A stretch of 64,000 nt of DNA. It comes from an uncultured Pelagibacteraceae bacterium. GTDB taxonomy: Bacteria; Pseudomonadota; Alphaproteobacteria; Pelagibacterales; Pelagibacteraceae. The stretch is taken from the NCBI GenBank assembly GCA_902563435.1, contig CACEXE010000002.1, forward strand, positions 1 through 64,000, written 5' to 3'. Positions 33,896 through 44,814 of the stretch are shown in pieces. Made by a program: the position numbers and the translations under genes. Under the pieces are notes generated by a model. The model was not told the origin of the DNA. It ran no database searches and was given only the letters and a program-made list of their open reading frames with translations. Position 1 is the first letter of the stretch. Each line of letters opens with the position of its first letter.

Positions 33896-34750
33896 ATGAA
33901 GAATATAGATTTAAGTCATTTAGTTGGAAAAGATATTTCTATTGCTCTAAAGGAGGCCCAAGATCTTTCAGAGAAAAACTTGGAAGGTAAAATTCATGCT
34001 CATAAAATCTATAATTTTTTGCTAGATCAAATACCAAATCAATATTCAGAGTCAAAGTTTCATGTTTTAAGAGGAATATTGAGAGAAAAAATTTGGAATA
34101 ATGAAAGAATGTTTTTTTGGAATGAAAAATTTTTTTCACAGGCTGGACAAGATAAAGTTATAAAAAAACATTTCTTTCCAAATAAAAAAAATGGATTCTT
34201 TTTAGAAATTGGAGCATACGATGGTATTGAAGGTAGCAATTGTTTTCATTTTGAAAAATTTCTCAACTGGAATGGAATTGCATTTGAACCTTCAAAAGTT
34301 CAATACGAAAAACTTAAAAAAAATAGAAATTGTAAAATTTTAAACAAAGCTATGAGTAATTCTATTTTAAAAGTTGATTTTGTTGAGGTTATTGAAGGTC
34401 TTACCCAGATGAGTGGAATTAGAAACGAAAATTATACTGCTGAAAAAATTATAAATAATAGTGCCCAAAGTAAAACAGAGATTTCTAAAATCGTTACAAC
34501 AACATTCGATCAGGAGGTACCAAGTCATCAAGAAATTGACTATTTGTCTATAGATATAGAAGGTGGGGAGTTGAGTGTATTAGAGACAATTGATTTTAAA
34601 AAGTATACTATTAAGGTAGTTTCAGTTGAGAATAATCTTCCTGATAAATTTAATTATAATTCTTTTTTTATAAGTAAAAACTTTTCTTTTTTTGATAGAG
34701 TCGGACAGGATGAAATTTTTTATAATAATAATCACTTTAAACTAAATTGA
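33896..34750 (+). CDS. FkbM-family methyltransferase
   Basis: FFLEIGAYDGIEGSNCFHFEKFLNWNGIAFEPS; DYLSIDIEGGELSVLETIDF. Confidence 0.88.
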   Translation: MKNIDLSHLVGKDISIALKEAQDLSEKNLEGKIHAHKIYNFLLDQIPNQYSESKFHVLRGILREKIWNNERMFFWNEKFFSQAGQDKVIKKHFFPNKKNGFFLEIGAYDGIEGSNCFHFEKFLNWNGIAFEPSKVQYEKLKKNRNCKILNKAMSNSILKVDFVEVIEGLTQMSGIRNENYTAEKIINNSAQSKTEISKIVTTTFDQEVPSHQEIDYLSIDIEGGELSVLETIDFKKYTIKVVSVENNLPDKFNYNSFFISKNFSFFDRVGQDEIFYNNNHFKLN

Positions 34751-35475
34751 TGAAGATATTTCCAGCTATAGACATTAAAGATAGAAAATGTGTTCGATTA
34801 ATTAAAGGAGACTTTGATAATAAAACTGAATATGAAATATCACCAGTTGATCAAGCTGGTAAATATAAAGACCATGGTTTTAAAAATTTACACATAGTTG
34901 ATTTGGATGGAGCACTAACAGGGGAGACTGTAAACATTGATATTATTGAGGAAATTGTAGGCAAATTTAATTTTAAAATTGAAATAGGTGGTGGTGTAAG
35001 AAACTTTGATAGTATTCAAAAATATACTGACGCTGGAGTTGAGAAAGTTATTTTAGGTAGTGCTGCAATAAAAAATAAAAATTTTTTAAAAGAAGCATGT
35101 GATAAATTTCCAAATCAAATTGCTCTAGGATTAGATGCTAAAGATGGATATTTATCTGTGTCTGGTTGGAAAGAAAATTCTAATCTAAAAACTTTAGAAT
35201 TTTTAAAAGATATAAATGATTATGGAGCCACGAGATTAATTTATACAGATATTAATAGAGATGGAATGAAGATGAGCCCAAATTTTGATGAAACAGAAAA
35301 CGTGGCTAATAATTCAAATTGTCCTGTTATAATTTCAGGTGGTGTTTCTTCAATAGATGATATTAAAAAAGCTAAAGAATTAGGAAATAAAAATATTGAG
35401 GGAATTATTGTTGGTAAAGCTATATATGATGCAGATATTAAATTAGATGAACTTGCAAAGGAAATAGATGCTTAA
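34747..35475 (+). CDS. hisA: Phosphoribosylformimino-AICAR ribotide isomerase
   Basis: [35 protein letters not shown]. Confidence 0.97.
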   Translation: MMKIFPAIDIKDRKCVRLIKGDFDNKTEYEISPVDQAGKYKDHGFKNLHIVDLDGALTGETVNIDIIEEIVGKFNFKIEIGGGVRNFDSIQKYTDAGVEKVILGSAAIKNKNFLKEACDKFPNQIALGLDAKDGYLSVSGWKENSNLKTLEFLKDINDYGATRLIYTDINRDGMKMSPNFDETENVANNSNCPVIISGGVSSIDDIKKAKELGNKNIEGIIVGKAIYDADIKLDELAKEIDA

Positions 35476-36223
35476 AAATAGAATTATACCTTGTTTAGAT
35501 GTAAAAAACGGAAGAGTTGTAAAAGGTATAAACTTTGTTGATTTACAAGATGCAGGAGACCCAGTGGAGCAAGCTAAAATTTATAGTGATGGTGGTGCAG
35601 ATGAAATTTGTTTTTTAGACATTACTGCTTCAAATGAAAATAGAGATACCATTTATGAGGTTGTGAAAGATACTTCTAAAAAATGTTTTGTACCTTTGAC
35701 AGTTGGTGGTGGAGTTAGAAGTGTTGATGATATTAGTAAACTTTTAAACTGCGGGGCTGATAAAGTTTCAATTAATACAGCTGCAGTACAAAATGCTGAT
35801 GTTGTGGGTCTAAGTTCAAAAAAATTTGGATCTCAATGTATCGTGGTTGCAATTGATGCTAAAAAAAATGGAGATAGATGGGAAGTTTTTACCCATGGAG
35901 GTAGAAATAACACTGGAATTGATGCTATAGAATTTGCAAAAAAGATGGAAGAGAGTGGAGCAGGTGAGTTGTTAGTGACTTCAATGGATAGAGACGGTAC
36001 TCAGGTAGGCTATGACATCGATCTTATGTCTAAAATTTCTTCAATGGTAAACATTCCTACAATAGCATCAGGAGGAGTAGGTGATCTTGATCATTTAGTC
36101 GACGGCATCAAATTAGGCAATGCTAGTGCGGTTTTAGCAGCATCTATATTTCACTATGGTAAATATTCTGTCAAAGAAGCTAAAGAATATTTGGACTCAA
36201 AAGGAATACCTGTTAGGATTTGA
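35468..36223 (+). CDS. hisF: Imidazole glycerol phosphate synthase HisF
   Basis: [30 protein letters not shown]. Confidence 0.98.
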   Translation: MLKNRIIPCLDVKNGRVVKGINFVDLQDAGDPVEQAKIYSDGGADEICFLDITASNENRDTIYEVVKDTSKKCFVPLTVGGGVRSVDDISKLLNCGADKVSINTAAVQNADVVGLSSKKFGSQCIVVAIDAKKNGDRWEVFTHGGRNNTGIDAIEFAKKMEESGAGELLVTSMDRDGTQVGYDIDLMSKISSMVNIPTIASGGVGDLDHLVDGIKLGNASAVLAASIFHYGKYSVKEAKEYLDSKGIPVRI

Positions 36224-36224
36224 G

Positions 36225-36497
36225 ATGTTAAATACCCTTGAGAGCCTATTTAAACTTGCAAGAGAAAGAAAATCTTCACCAGTTGATGGTTCGTATACCA
36301 ATAAACTTCTGAATGATAAAACTTTGAGTAAAGCAAAAGTTTTAGAAGAAATAAATGAATTGATAGAGGCAGTGGAAGAAGATACAAATAAAATTCATGA
36401 AGCCGCAGATGTGTTTTATCATCTAGTCATGTACCTTGAGGCCAATAATATTAAAATTGAAGATGTGATGAGAGAATTAGATAAAAGAAAAAAATGA
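36225..36497 (+). CDS. hisE: Phosphoribosyl-ATP pyrophosphatase
   Basis: SYTNKLL...KVLEEINELIEAVEE...EAADVFYHLVMYLE; start corrected from track 36156. Confidence 0.92.
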   Translation: MLNTLESLFKLARERKSSPVDGSYTNKLLNDKTLSKAKVLEEINELIEAVEEDTNKIHEAADVFYHLVMYLEANNIKIEDVMRELDKRKK

Positions 36498-37432
36498 GCC
36501 ATAAATTTTATAAACCTGCAAGATCAAGATTACAAAGAAGTGAATTAGCTGTACCAGGATCATCTCCTAAAATGTTTGAGAAAGCTCTTAATTCAGTAGC
36601 AGATTATGTTTTTTTAGATCTTGAGGATGCTGTTTCACCAAATGATAAAATTACTGCAAGAGCAAATGTTATTAAAGCTTTGAATGAAATGGATTGGAGA
36701 GGAAGTGGTAAAACTATTTCTGTACGAATAAATAGTTTAGATACTCATTATATGTATTCAGATTTAATCGAGATCGTCGAACAAGCTGGAGAAAATGTAG
36801 ATACAATTTTAGTTCCAAAAGCAGGAACAGCAAGCGATGTTTATATGGTTGATTGCTTATTAACTCAAATTGAAACGAATAAAAAATTAAAAAATCAGAT
36901 TGGAATTGAGTGTTTAATTGAAACTGCATTAGGAATGTCTAATATTAAAGAAATTGCAACTTCGAGCGAAAGATTAGAGGCGTTACATTTTGGTGTTGCA
37001 GACTATGCTGCTAGTTTAAGAGCTAGAACAACTGTTATAGGTGGTCTTAATGAAAATTATCCAGGAGACCAGTGGCATCATGGTTTGTCAGAGTTAGTTA
37101 TGACTTGTCGAGCATATGGAATTAGAGCAATTGATGGACCTTTTGGAGATTTTAATGATCCAGATGCTTATACAGCAGCCGCTGAAAGAGGTGCTGCAAT
37201 CGGTATTGAGGGTAAATGGGCAATACATCCTTCACAAATCGAATTAGCAAATAAAGTGTTCTCTCCTCCTGAAGCTGAGGTTACTAAGGCTAAAAGGATC
37301 TTAGAAGAGTTAGAAAAGGCTGCAAAAGAAGGCAAAGGAGCTGCTCAGCTTGATGGCAGGATGATAGATGCTGCATCAGCTAGAATGGCTGAAAATATTG
37401 TAAATATAGACAAGTTAATCCATAATAAATAA
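36494..37432 (+). CDS. mcl: L-malyl-CoA / beta-methylmalyl-CoA lyase (HpcH/HpaI aldolase family)
   Basis: RSELAVPGSSPKMFEKA, DYVFLDLEDAVSP, HFGVADYAASL, WAIHPSQIELAN. Confidence 0.88.
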   Translation: MSHKFYKPARSRLQRSELAVPGSSPKMFEKALNSVADYVFLDLEDAVSPNDKITARANVIKALNEMDWRGSGKTISVRINSLDTHYMYSDLIEIVEQAGENVDTILVPKAGTASDVYMVDCLLTQIETNKKLKNQIGIECLIETALGMSNIKEIATSSERLEALHFGVADYAASLRARTTVIGGLNENYPGDQWHHGLSELVMTCRAYGIRAIDGPFGDFNDPDAYTAAAERGAAIGIEGKWAIHPSQIELANKVFSPPEAEVTKAKRILEELEKAAKEGKGAAQLDGRMIDAASARMAENIVNIDKLIHNK

Positions 37433-37440
37433 ATAAAATT

Positions 37441-38607
37441 ATGGACATTCACGAATACCAAGCAAAAAAAATACTTTCAAATTTTGGAGTAACAATTCCT
37501 AGAGGTGGAATTGTTTACAGCCCAGAGAATGCTGAGAATAAAGCAAGAGAAATTGGAGGATCAAAATGGGTTGTAAAAGCCCAAATTCATTCTGGTGCTA
37601 GAGGAAAAGCTGGAGGGATAATTGTTTGTAATACCCCATTAGAAGTTGCACAAGCAACAGATAAATTATTAGGAAAAAAATTAGTAACAAACCAAACAGG
37701 GCCTGAAGGAAAAATAGTAAATAGAATTTATATTGAAGAAGCGACAGATATTGAAAAGGAATTATATTTGGGATTAGTCTTTGATAGAAGCTCAGAAAGT
37801 ATTATGGTTGTTGCATCTACCGAAGGTGGAATGAGTGTAGAGGAAATTTCAAAGGAAAAACCGGAAACAATTATAAGATCTAAAATCGAAGTTGCAGTTG
37901 GTATGCAAAGTTTTCAAGCTAGAGAGTTAGCCTTTGGTCTTGGCATTGAGCCTGATTTAATTAGAAGAGCATCAGAAACAATCATTGGATGTTATAAAGC
38001 TTTTAGTGAATTAGATGCAACAATGGTTGAGGTTAATCCATTAGTCATTTCAAAACAAAAACAAATTTTAGCATTAGATTGTAAAATGAGTTTTGATAAC
38101 AACGCAATGTTTAGAAGAAGCCAAGTTTCAGAACTTAGAGATAAAACTCAAGAAGATTCAAAAGAAATTTTTGCATCAGACAGAGGGTTAAACTATGTCA
38201 GTTTAGAAGGAAATATAGGTAACATTATTAATGGGGCTGGCCTAGCAATGGCATCTATGGATATGATTAAACTTGCTGGAGGAGCTCCTGCAAACTTTCT
38301 AGATGTCGGTGGTGGAGCAACACCAGAAAAAATAGTTAAAGCTTTTAAATTAGTCACAATGGATGAAAAAGTTAAGGTAATTCTTGTAAACATTTTTGCT
38401 GGTATCAACAGATGTGATTGGGTTGCAGAAGGAATTGTAGATGCTCTCAAGAAAATTGAAATTAAAGTACCATTGGTTATTCGTTTGGCAGGCACTAATG
38501 TTGAAAAAGGAAACCAAATTTTAAAAGAGAGTAAAATAAATTATATAGAAGCAAATACTTTAGAGGATGCAGCTAATAAAGCAGTTGCAGCATTAAATAA
38601 ATCATGA
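37441..38607 (+). CDS. mtkA: Malate-CoA ligase / succinyl-CoA synthetase-like beta subunit
   Basis: MDIHEYQAKKILSNFGV, FLDVGGGATPEKI; next to mcl. Confidence 0.82.
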   Translation: MDIHEYQAKKILSNFGVTIPRGGIVYSPENAENKAREIGGSKWVVKAQIHSGARGKAGGIIVCNTPLEVAQATDKLLGKKLVTNQTGPEGKIVNRIYIEEATDIEKELYLGLVFDRSSESIMVVASTEGGMSVEEISKEKPETIIRSKIEVAVGMQSFQARELAFGLGIEPDLIRRASETIIGCYKAFSELDATMVEVNPLVISKQKQILALDCKMSFDNNAMFRRSQVSELRDKTQEDSKEIFASDRGLNYVSLEGNIGNIINGAGLAMASMDMIKLAGGAPANFLDVGGGATPEKIVKAFKLVTMDEKVKVILVNIFAGINRCDWVAEGIVDALKKIEIKVPLVIRLAGTNVEKGNQILKESKINYIEANTLEDAANKAVAALNKS

Positions 38608-39491
38608 CTGTACTTGTAGATAAAAATAGTAGGATAATTATTCAAGGTTTTACAGGTAAAATGGGTTCTTTTCATGCAGATGAGATGATAAAATATGGCT
38701 CTAATGTAGTTGGTGGAGTAACTCCAGGAAAAGGAGGCTCAAAACATTTAAATTTACCAGTTTTTAATACAGTGAAAGATGCTGTTAACGAAACAGGAGC
38801 TGACGCTTCGATTTTATTTGTACCTCCAGCTTTTGCAGCAGACTCTGCGATGGAAGCGGCTGATGCTGGAATTAAAATATGTGTAGCAATTGTTGATGGG
38901 ATACCTTCTCACGATATGATCAGAATAAAAAGGTATATGAGAAGATATACCAAAAGTTCTAAAATGACTTTGGTAGGACCAAACTGTGCTGGAATTATTA
39001 GCCCTGGAAAATCAATGTTAGGAATTATGCCAGGTCATATTTATAAAGAAGGAAGAGTTGGAATTATTAGTAGATCGGGAACATTAGGTTATGAAGCAGC
39101 TCAGCAACTTAAAAATTTGAATATAGGTGTTTCAACAAGTGTTGGTATTGGGGGTGATCCGATTAATGGAAGTTCATTTAGAGATATTATAGAAAAGTTT
39201 GAAACAGATGACGAAACAGATGCAATTTTAATGATTGGTGAAATTGGAGGACCACAAGAAGTGGCAGCTGGAGAATTTGCAAAAGAAAACATGAAGAAAC
39301 CAGTAATTGCATATATTGCTGGGTTGACTGCTCCAAAAGGAAGAGTAATGGGTCATGCAGGTGCAATAGTTTCAGCTTATGGAGAGAGTGCAATTGAAAA
39401 AGTCGAGATTTTAAAAGAATGCGGAATTACAATTTCTAAAAATCCATCTGTTATGGGGGATACAGTTAAATTAGTTTTAGAGAAAATGTAA
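38604..39491 (+). CDS. mtkB: Malate-CoA ligase / succinyl-CoA synthetase-like alpha subunit
   Basis: IIQGFTGKMGSFHA, VGPNCAGIISPG, GHAGAIVS phospho-His motif. Confidence 0.82.
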   Translation: MTVLVDKNSRIIIQGFTGKMGSFHADEMIKYGSNVVGGVTPGKGGSKHLNLPVFNTVKDAVNETGADASILFVPPAFAADSAMEAADAGIKICVAIVDGIPSHDMIRIKRYMRRYTKSSKMTLVGPNCAGIISPGKSMLGIMPGHIYKEGRVGIISRSGTLGYEAAQQLKNLNIGVSTSVGIGGDPINGSSFRDIIEKFETDDETDAILMIGEIGGPQEVAAGEFAKENMKKPVIAYIAGLTAPKGRVMGHAGAIVSAYGESAIEKVEILKECGITISKNPSVMGDTVKLVLEKM

Positions 39492-39493
39492 TA

Positions 39494-39859
39494 ATGAGTT
39501 ACGATGATAATAATATATTTGCAAAAATATTAAGAAATGAGATACCTTGTAACAAAATTTATGAGGACGAATTTGTTTTATCCTTTCATGATATAAATCC
39601 CCAAAAAAAAATTCATGTTTTGGTAATTCCAAAAGGAAAATATGTTGACTTAGATGATTTTAGTCAAAACGCATCTACTGAAGAAATGGTTGGATTATTA
39701 AAAGGTATAAATATTGTAGCAAAGAAATTAAATATATCTGTTGATACTGGCAAAGGATATAGAACATTAACAAATATAAGTGAGGACGGAGGACAAGAAG
39801 TGCCACATCTGCATTTCCATTTGTTTGGTGGAGAGAAAATCGGTAAAATGGTCTCGTGA
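39494..39859 (+). CDS. HIT-family (HinT-like) protein
   Basis: HDINPQKKIHVLVIPK; GGQEVPHLHFHLFGG. Confidence 0.95.
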   Translation: MSYDDNNIFAKILRNEIPCNKIYEDEFVLSFHDINPQKKIHVLVIPKGKYVDLDDFSQNASTEEMVGLLKGINIVAKKLNISVDTGKGYRTLTNISEDGGQEVPHLHFHLFGGEKIGKMVS

Positions 39860-40368
39860 AAATTAATGTAGACAGAAGTTTTTTAGAAATAAATTCAATA
39901 AGTGATCTAAACCGTTCAAAAAGTCCAGGTTCAAACTTTAAAATTAGTGAAGTAGATCCACCAGATTTCCATCTAAACAAATTTTTCTATAAGCAAATTG
40001 GAAGAAAGCATAGATGGATAGATAGATTAACCTGGGGAGATAAAAAATGGATTGAGTACGTAGAAAATCCAAGAATAAAAACCTTTATTTTAAAGGATAA
40101 TAATAACCTTGCTGGATATTATGAAACTATCCGTGATCTCGAACTTAATCATTCTGAAATCGCATATTTTGGTATTTTAGAGGAATATTTTGGAAAGAAA
40201 TGTGGAGGCTATCTTCTTACACAGGCTATTCATAATTTATTTGAGGAAGGAATATCAAGAGTTTGGCTACATACTTGTTCACTGGATCATGAAAATGCAA
40301 TTAAAAATTATTTAGCTAGAGGAATGCAAGTATTTAAATCTGAAAAAATAAATGTTGAGGTTAATTAA
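39856..40368 (+). CDS. GNAT-family acetyltransferase
   Basis: IAYFGILEEYFGKKCGGYLLTQAIHNLFEEGISRVWLHTCSLDHENAIKNYLARGM. Confidence 0.82.
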   Translation: MKINVDRSFLEINSISDLNRSKSPGSNFKISEVDPPDFHLNKFFYKQIGRKHRWIDRLTWGDKKWIEYVENPRIKTFILKDNNNLAGYYETIRDLELNHSEIAYFGILEEYFGKKCGGYLLTQAIHNLFEEGISRVWLHTCSLDHENAIKNYLARGMQVFKSEKINVEVN

Positions 40369-40921
40369 TATACTTTTGTAAAGAAAATATTTTTTCTTCA
40401 ACTTTAATATTAATATTAATATCACTTAAAAAAGTTTGTATTAGATTTTGATAGATATCTTTAGTTTCCCAACCCATTAAATGTAAACTTTCTTTATCAA
40501 AAAAAACCTTAATCGAATTATTTTCGTATTCAAAATTAAAGACATAATAAAAAGGATAATCCTTATCATCTTCTACCTCAGTCATTTTTGAAATCAAAAA
40601 TTTTTTATCTAGAATAAAATTTAAAGGCGTTTTATCTAGTGGATATCTATAGTAATTTGTGATTTTATCTGAGTTGATAACCAGGGATTTACCATTTGAA
40701 ACAAGTACTTTGTTGTAAATATCATAATATTCACAAAAAATTTTCTTAGGGTATAAAATAATACATTCTCCTTTCTCTATGTTATTATTGTCTATTTTCT
40801 GAATAAATTTGAATTGCAAAGTATTTATATTTTCTAAGTGGTTTATGATTTTTTGATTTGAAGAACTATTAGCATTTAAATTAAAAAAAAAAATCAAAAG
40901 AAAAAATAAGTATTTTTTCAT
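40361..40921 (-). CDS. lolA: LolA-like outer membrane lipoprotein carrier
   Basis: Signal peptide; LQFKFIQKI...GECIILYPKKIFCEYYD. Confidence 0.82.
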   Translation of the reverse strand: MKKYLFFLLIFFFNLNANSSSNQKIINHLENINTLQFKFIQKIDNNNIEKGECIILYPKKIFCEYYDIYNKVLVSNGKSLVINSDKITNYYRYPLDKTPLNFILDKKFLISKMTEVEDDKDYPFYYVFNFEYENNSIKVFFDKESLHLMGWETKDIYQNLIQTFLSDININIKVEEKIFSLQKYIN

Positions 40922-43005
40922 TTAAGCACTTCTCTTTTGCCAACATGATTTGCTTGGCTTACTTCTCCATTTGCCTCCATTTGATCAACAATTCTTGCTG
41001 CCCTATTATAACCAATTTGTAATTTTCTTTGTAAAAAAGATGTTGATGCTTTTCTCTCAGATTTGACTATTTCAAGTGCCCTATTATATAATTCATCTAG
41101 ATTTTCATTATTTTTCGAATCATTATTACTTTCTTTTTCATCTGCGAAATTAAGAATTTCATAAACATAATCTGGTTCAGCTTGATTTCTTAAAAAATTA
41201 TTTATTTTTTCTATTTCTCCCTCTGATACAAATGGTGCATGAATTCTAGTCATTCTGTTTGCAGAAGTCATATAAAGCATATCTCCTTTTCCAAGTAATT
41301 GTTCAGCACCCTGCTCACCAAGAATTGTTCTACTATCTATTTTGGAAGTAACTTGGAATGATATCCTGGTTGGAAAGTTAGCTTTAATTGTTCCAGTTAT
41401 CACGTCGACACTTGGTCTTTGAGTAGCCATTATGATATGTATTCCTGCAGCTCTTGCCATTTGTGATAACTTTTGAATGTAATTCTCTATATCTTTTCCA
41501 GCAACAAGCATTAAATCTGACATTTCGTCAACAATTACAACGATATAAGGCATAGAAATTTTATGTTTTTCGTTATATCCATCAATATTTCTTACTCCAA
41601 CTTTAGTCATTAATTTGTATCGATTTTCCATTTCTTTCACTACCCACCCTAAGACCGAGGCAGCTCTTTTAGCTTCAGTAATTACAGGACATAGCAAATG
41701 TGGAATTCCTTCGTATGTAGAGAGTTCCAACATTTTTGGATCAATCAATATAAACTTACATTTTTCTGGTGAGTGTTTATATAAAAGGGACAATATAATT
41801 GTATTAATACAAACTGATTTACCCGAACCTGTTGTACCGGCTATAAGTAAATGAGGCATGGTACTTAAATCACCTGTTATAGGTAATCCCGAAATACTTT
41901 TCCCAAGTGCTACTGGTAATTTTGTATCTTTTTTTTTAAAATTAGAATCTGAAATTATTTCACTTAAGTAAACATTTTCCCTCATTGGTTTTGGTAATTC
42001 AATTCCTATAGTATTACTTCCAGGTATAGTTGCAATTCTCGCAGACTCCGAGCTAGTATTTCTTGCAATATCTTCAGAAAGATTAATTATTTTTGATACT
42101 TTGACACCAGGTGCTGGTTCAAATTCATATAATGTAACCACAGGTCCTTGACTTACTTTTTTAATCTCACCTTCAACACCAAAATCTAATAAAATTTTTT
42201 CTAATGTTTTTTCATCAATTCTGTTTTCTGAAGAATTTTTATCTTTTTTTAAGGAAGCTTTTAAATAATCTAATGAAGGTAACTTATATTTTATCGTTTT
42301 TTTATTAGATGGTGAAATGTTTTTTTCAAAAGGAAAATTTTCTTGGACTCTAGTTTCGTTCTTAATGTAATCATTTTCGTTTATTGAATTTTCATCATAA
42401 TTTTCATCAATATTTCTGACAGGAACTTTTTTTGATATTAAAAACATTGAAGTAATATATTTAACTGACTTAAATTTGAAGTTAATACTTAAAAGAAAAA
42501 AAAGAAAAATTAAAATTACTAAAATCACATAACTTACTTTATGGTTCAGTTTTACTAAACTTGTAATAAAAGTATCTTCAAATAAATTTCCTATAAATCC
42601 ATTATTCCCATTAATTGTTAGCCAAAATGTATCAGTATGGAAAGTAGTAAAAAATAATGTTCCAAGAACTATATAAATGATTGTGAAAAATAAGCTTTCA
42701 ATAATATGCAAAATCTTTTTATTAATTATTACAGAAAATGAGATAAAAAGGAAAGAAATTGGAACTAGTAATGAAATCAATCCAATAGATTGATATAATA
42801 TATCTGAAGCATAACTACCTTTTACTCCTAATAGATTTTTTATTTCAGCATTGTCTGGGAATATAAAGTTGGGGTCTTCTGGTGAGTAACTCAGTAATGA
42901 AATTAACAACAATACTGAAAAACCCATCAAAATTATCCCGATCAATTCTGAAAGTCTTTTAACAAGAAAACTAGTTGCTTTATCTAAGAGAATTTTAATT
43001 TTCAT
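40918..43005 (-). CDS. ftsK: DNA translocase FtsK
   Basis: N-terminal TM segments, AGTTGSGKSVCIN, C-terminal gamma winged helix TSFLQRKLQIGYNRAARIVDQME. Confidence 0.97.
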   Translation of the reverse strand: MKIKILLDKATSFLVKRLSELIGIILMGFSVLLLISLLSYSPEDPNFIFPDNAEIKNLLGVKGSYASDILYQSIGLISLLVPISFLFISFSVIINKKILHIIESLFFTIIYIVLGTLFFTTFHTDTFWLTINGNNGFIGNLFEDTFITSLVKLNHKVSYVILVILIFLFFLLSINFKFKSVKYITSMFLISKKVPVRNIDENYDENSINENDYIKNETRVQENFPFEKNISPSNKKTIKYKLPSLDYLKASLKKDKNSSENRIDEKTLEKILLDFGVEGEIKKVSQGPVVTLYEFEPAPGVKVSKIINLSEDIARNTSSESARIATIPGSNTIGIELPKPMRENVYLSEIISDSNFKKKDTKLPVALGKSISGLPITGDLSTMPHLLIAGTTGSGKSVCINTIILSLLYKHSPEKCKFILIDPKMLELSTYEGIPHLLCPVITEAKRAASVLGWVVKEMENRYKLMTKVGVRNIDGYNEKHKISMPYIVVIVDEMSDLMLVAGKDIENYIQKLSQMARAAGIHIIMATQRPSVDVITGTIKANFPTRISFQVTSKIDSRTILGEQGAEQLLGKGDMLYMTSANRMTRIHAPFVSEGEIEKINNFLRNQAEPDYVYEILNFADEKESNNDSKNNENLDELYNRALEIVKSERKASTSFLQRKLQIGYNRAARIVDQMEANGEVSQANHVGKREVLK

Positions 43006-43044
43006 TTTGTTATTAATGATTTGTCACTTTGTATCATTTAATTT

Positions 43045-44130
43045 TTGCTGGTAAAATTAAATAATATTATGAATATTTGTCTATTAGGAAAAAATTTAAC
43101 TAATCTTGTTTTAGCTAACATATTACTTAAGAAAAAGATTAATGTTAAAATTATTTCGCAATTTGAAAAATCAGTATCAACAAATACTAATAGAACTATA
43201 GCTATTTCGAATGAAAATTATAAATTTTTAAAAGAAAATATAAAAGGGCTTAGTATTTTAGGATGGCCTACTGAAAAAATTAAAATTTATTCAGATAAAA
43301 ATATATCCTCGGAGTTATTTGAATTTAAAAATAAAAACAATAGTAATTTCTATTTATTGAAATACGAAGAATTATATAATTTATTAAACAAAAATAAATC
43401 TTTAAAATTTACAAAACTTAAAAACTTAAATTTTGAACATCTAAAAAAAACTAATTTTGATCTAATCATTAATTCAGAACAAAATAACGCAATTACTCAA
43501 AAATACTTTCAAAAAAAAATAGAAAAAAAATATAAATCCTTAGCTCACACTGCAATAATAAATCATAAAAAAATTGTTAACAACGTTGCTGTGCAAATTT
43601 TTACAAGCAAAGGACCTTTAGCATTTCTTCCTTTATCAAATAATCAAACATCAACTGTATTCTCTTGCAATTCAAATAAATTAATTAATAAAAAAGAACT
43701 AATGGAAATTATTAAAAAATATAATTCAAAATATGAAATAAAAAATATCAGTGACATTGAATCTTTTAATATTAATTTTTTGGTATTAAGAAATTATAGT
43801 TTTAAAAATATTTTAGCTTTTGGAGATCTGATTCACAAGGTTCACCCACTAGCAGGACAAGGATTTAATATGACCATTAGAGATATTAGATCTCTTTCAA
43901 ATATTTTGGATGAAAATATTAGATTAGGTATAAATGATGGTGGACTAATTGCTAAAAAATTTGAGGAAAATAATAAACATCTCAATTTTATGTATGGATT
44001 AGGAATAGATACTATAAATTCTTTTTTTAAACTTGACAGCAAGCTAAATAATACTTTATCGGAACCTATATTTAAAATTTTAAAAGGTAATAGATTTCTT
44101 AATAATTATGCAACATTTTTATCAAATTAA
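43045..44130 (+). CDS. UbiH/UbiF-like FAD-dependent monooxygenase
   Basis: ILAFGDLIHKVHPLAGQGFNMTIRDIRSL. Confidence 0.82.
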   Translation: MLVKLNNIMNICLLGKNLTNLVLANILLKKKINVKIISQFEKSVSTNTNRTIAISNENYKFLKENIKGLSILGWPTEKIKIYSDKNISSELFEFKNKNNSNFYLLKYEELYNLLNKNKSLKFTKLKNLNFEHLKKTNFDLIINSEQNNAITQKYFQKKIEKKYKSLAHTAIINHKKIVNNVAVQIFTSKGPLAFLPLSNNQTSTVFSCNSNKLINKKELMEIIKKYNSKYEIKNISDIESFNINFLVLRNYSFKNILAFGDLIHKVHPLAGQGFNMTIRDIRSLSNILDENIRLGINDGGLIAKKFEENNKHLNFMYGLGIDTINSFFKLDSKLNNTLSEPIFKILKGNRFLNNYATFLSN

Positions 44131-44146
44131 TTTTTCTTTTAAAAGT

Positions 44147-44788
44147 TTATTGCAAAGTTTTATTATTAAAATTATCTAAAATATAAGTATTTAGAATTTC
44201 CTCTAATTTTTCTTTTCTTAAGTTTAAATCTTTGCTTTCAAGCAAAACTTGTTTTTCTTCCAATGAAAATGGTGACGCCATTGAAAGAGTATTAATAGTT
44301 TGATCTAAACTCTGTTTTTCAATTTCTTTCCAATTAATCTCATACCCCTGTTTTTGAAATAGGCCTTTTAAATTTTTAAATATTAGCTCTAAATCTGAAA
44401 ATTTCATTTCTTGTATTTTTTCTGATAGATCAGAGGAAAATTCGTCATATTTTACTAAACATTCTCTGTATAAATTATCATTATTCACTTCGTCTAAAAT
44501 CTTAAATCTACAAATTCCACTTAAAACTATTAAATATCTACCATCATCAGTTTCATTAAAACTTGTAATTTTCCCCGCACACCCAACATCATGTAAATCA
44601 GGTTTCTTGAGGTCACCTGTCTTTTTCGGCTGTATCATACCAATAATTCTATTACTTTTCATACTTTTATCTATCATTTTGATATACCTTGGTTCAAAAA
44701 TATTTAATGGAACAGTTGTACGTGGAAATATAATAAAATTAGATAACGGAAAAACAGGCAATATCTTTGGAAGATCTTCTTTTTTCAT
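44147..44788 (-). CDS. Lon N-terminal (LAN) substrate-binding domain protein
   Basis: LPVFPLSNFIIFPRTTVPLNIFEPRYIKMI; start at MKKEDL (track gives 44824). Confidence 0.9.
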   Translation of the reverse strand: MKKEDLPKILPVFPLSNFIIFPRTTVPLNIFEPRYIKMIDKSMKSNRIIGMIQPKKTGDLKKPDLHDVGCAGKITSFNETDDGRYLIVLSGICRFKILDEVNNDNLYRECLVKYDEFSSDLSEKIQEMKFSDLELIFKNLKGLFQKQGYEINWKEIEKQSLDQTINTLSMASPFSLEEKQVLLESKDLNLRKEKLEEILNTYILDNFNNKTLQ

Positions 44789-44814
44789 AGTATTTAAAAT
44801 ATAACAATTAATAA

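Noticed and set aside
38193-38495. 100-aa antisense ORF
   Set aside because: Lies within mtkA; composition is that of a complementary shadow ORF.
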